A stretch of 64,000 nt of DNA from Porites lobata (taxonomy: Eukaryota; Cnidaria; Anthozoa; Scleractinia; Poritidae), in NCBI GenBank assembly GCA_942486035.1, contig CALNXK010000162.1, positions 319,501 through 383,500 of the forward strand, written 5' to 3'. The position numbers and the translations under genes were made by a program. The notes under the pieces are model-generated. The model was not told where the DNA came from and ran no database searches. It worked only from the letters and a program-made list of their open reading frames with translations. This document shows, one piece after another, positions 63,851 to 64,000 of this stretch (positions are counted from its first letter, which is position 1; each line of letters starts with the position of its first letter).

Positions 63851-64000
63851 GTTCTATAAGTTAAGTTTAGTGATCAATCCAATTCTAGTACACCCCAAAC
63901 TTGTTCGTGGCATTCAAACACAATCGCCCCTTATCTCATATCCGGGGAATTTAAGGCAGAATTACCATTCACTTTAGCTGCTGTCTAGTTATTACTTAGA

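Overview
The window looks like nuclear genomic DNA of a stony coral (Scleractinia), or at least a hexacorallian. It is AT-rich, its genes are split by spliceosomal introns, and it carries many short inverted-repeat transposons. Its largest multi-exon gene is a galaxin, a Cys-Cys repeat family known from coral skeletal organic matrix. No prokaryotic, viral or organellar gene was recognised. Almost no exon here starts with ATG and stops in one open frame, so genes were assembled by matching splice sites and intron phases.

Left third, 0.4-21.5 kb, plus strand: one large gene. Its 5' part is an array of about 30 tandemly duplicated mini-exons. Of these, 21 are intact: 57, 60 or 84 nt, all phase 1-1, each coding a 19-residue Thr/Ser/Pro-rich unit close to STVTTVQPTTASRKPSDQ. 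About ten are decayed. The array runs in frame into a two-exon Ly6/uPAR-like Cys domain, a membrane-proximal domain, one transmembrane helix and a basic tail ending at 21486. No signal-peptide exon was found, so the 5' end probably lies left of the window. The introns contain a truncated LINE and many MITEs, one with a 9-bp target-site duplication.

Middle, 23.7-35.6 kb, minus strand: a small single-pass protein with an Asp-rich C-terminus, a two-exon secreted Ly6/uPAR-like protein with a TATA box, and a damaged membrane sulfotransferase (phase mismatch plus one frameshift). A Cys-containing ORF at 25.7 kb on the plus strand is doubtful.

38.4-46.6 kb, minus strand: galaxin-like gene, six coding exons whose phases join exactly to 1,290 residues with a signal peptide and 50 Cys-Cys pairs, preceded by a TATA box. 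The galaxins I know of are only about 300-350 residues long.

46.7-58.6 kb: a long AT-rich stretch with dispersed repeats and no confident gene. 58.8-61.5 kb, plus strand: an intronless 887-residue protein of 26 ankyrin repeats in 13 pairs, ending in a CaaX box. The final 2.5 kb is non-coding and ends in a repeat related to one at 2.0-2.3 kb.

The secreted, membrane and sulfotransferase genes beside galaxin could fit an extracellular-matrix or epithelial theme, but proximity is the only evidence for joint function.
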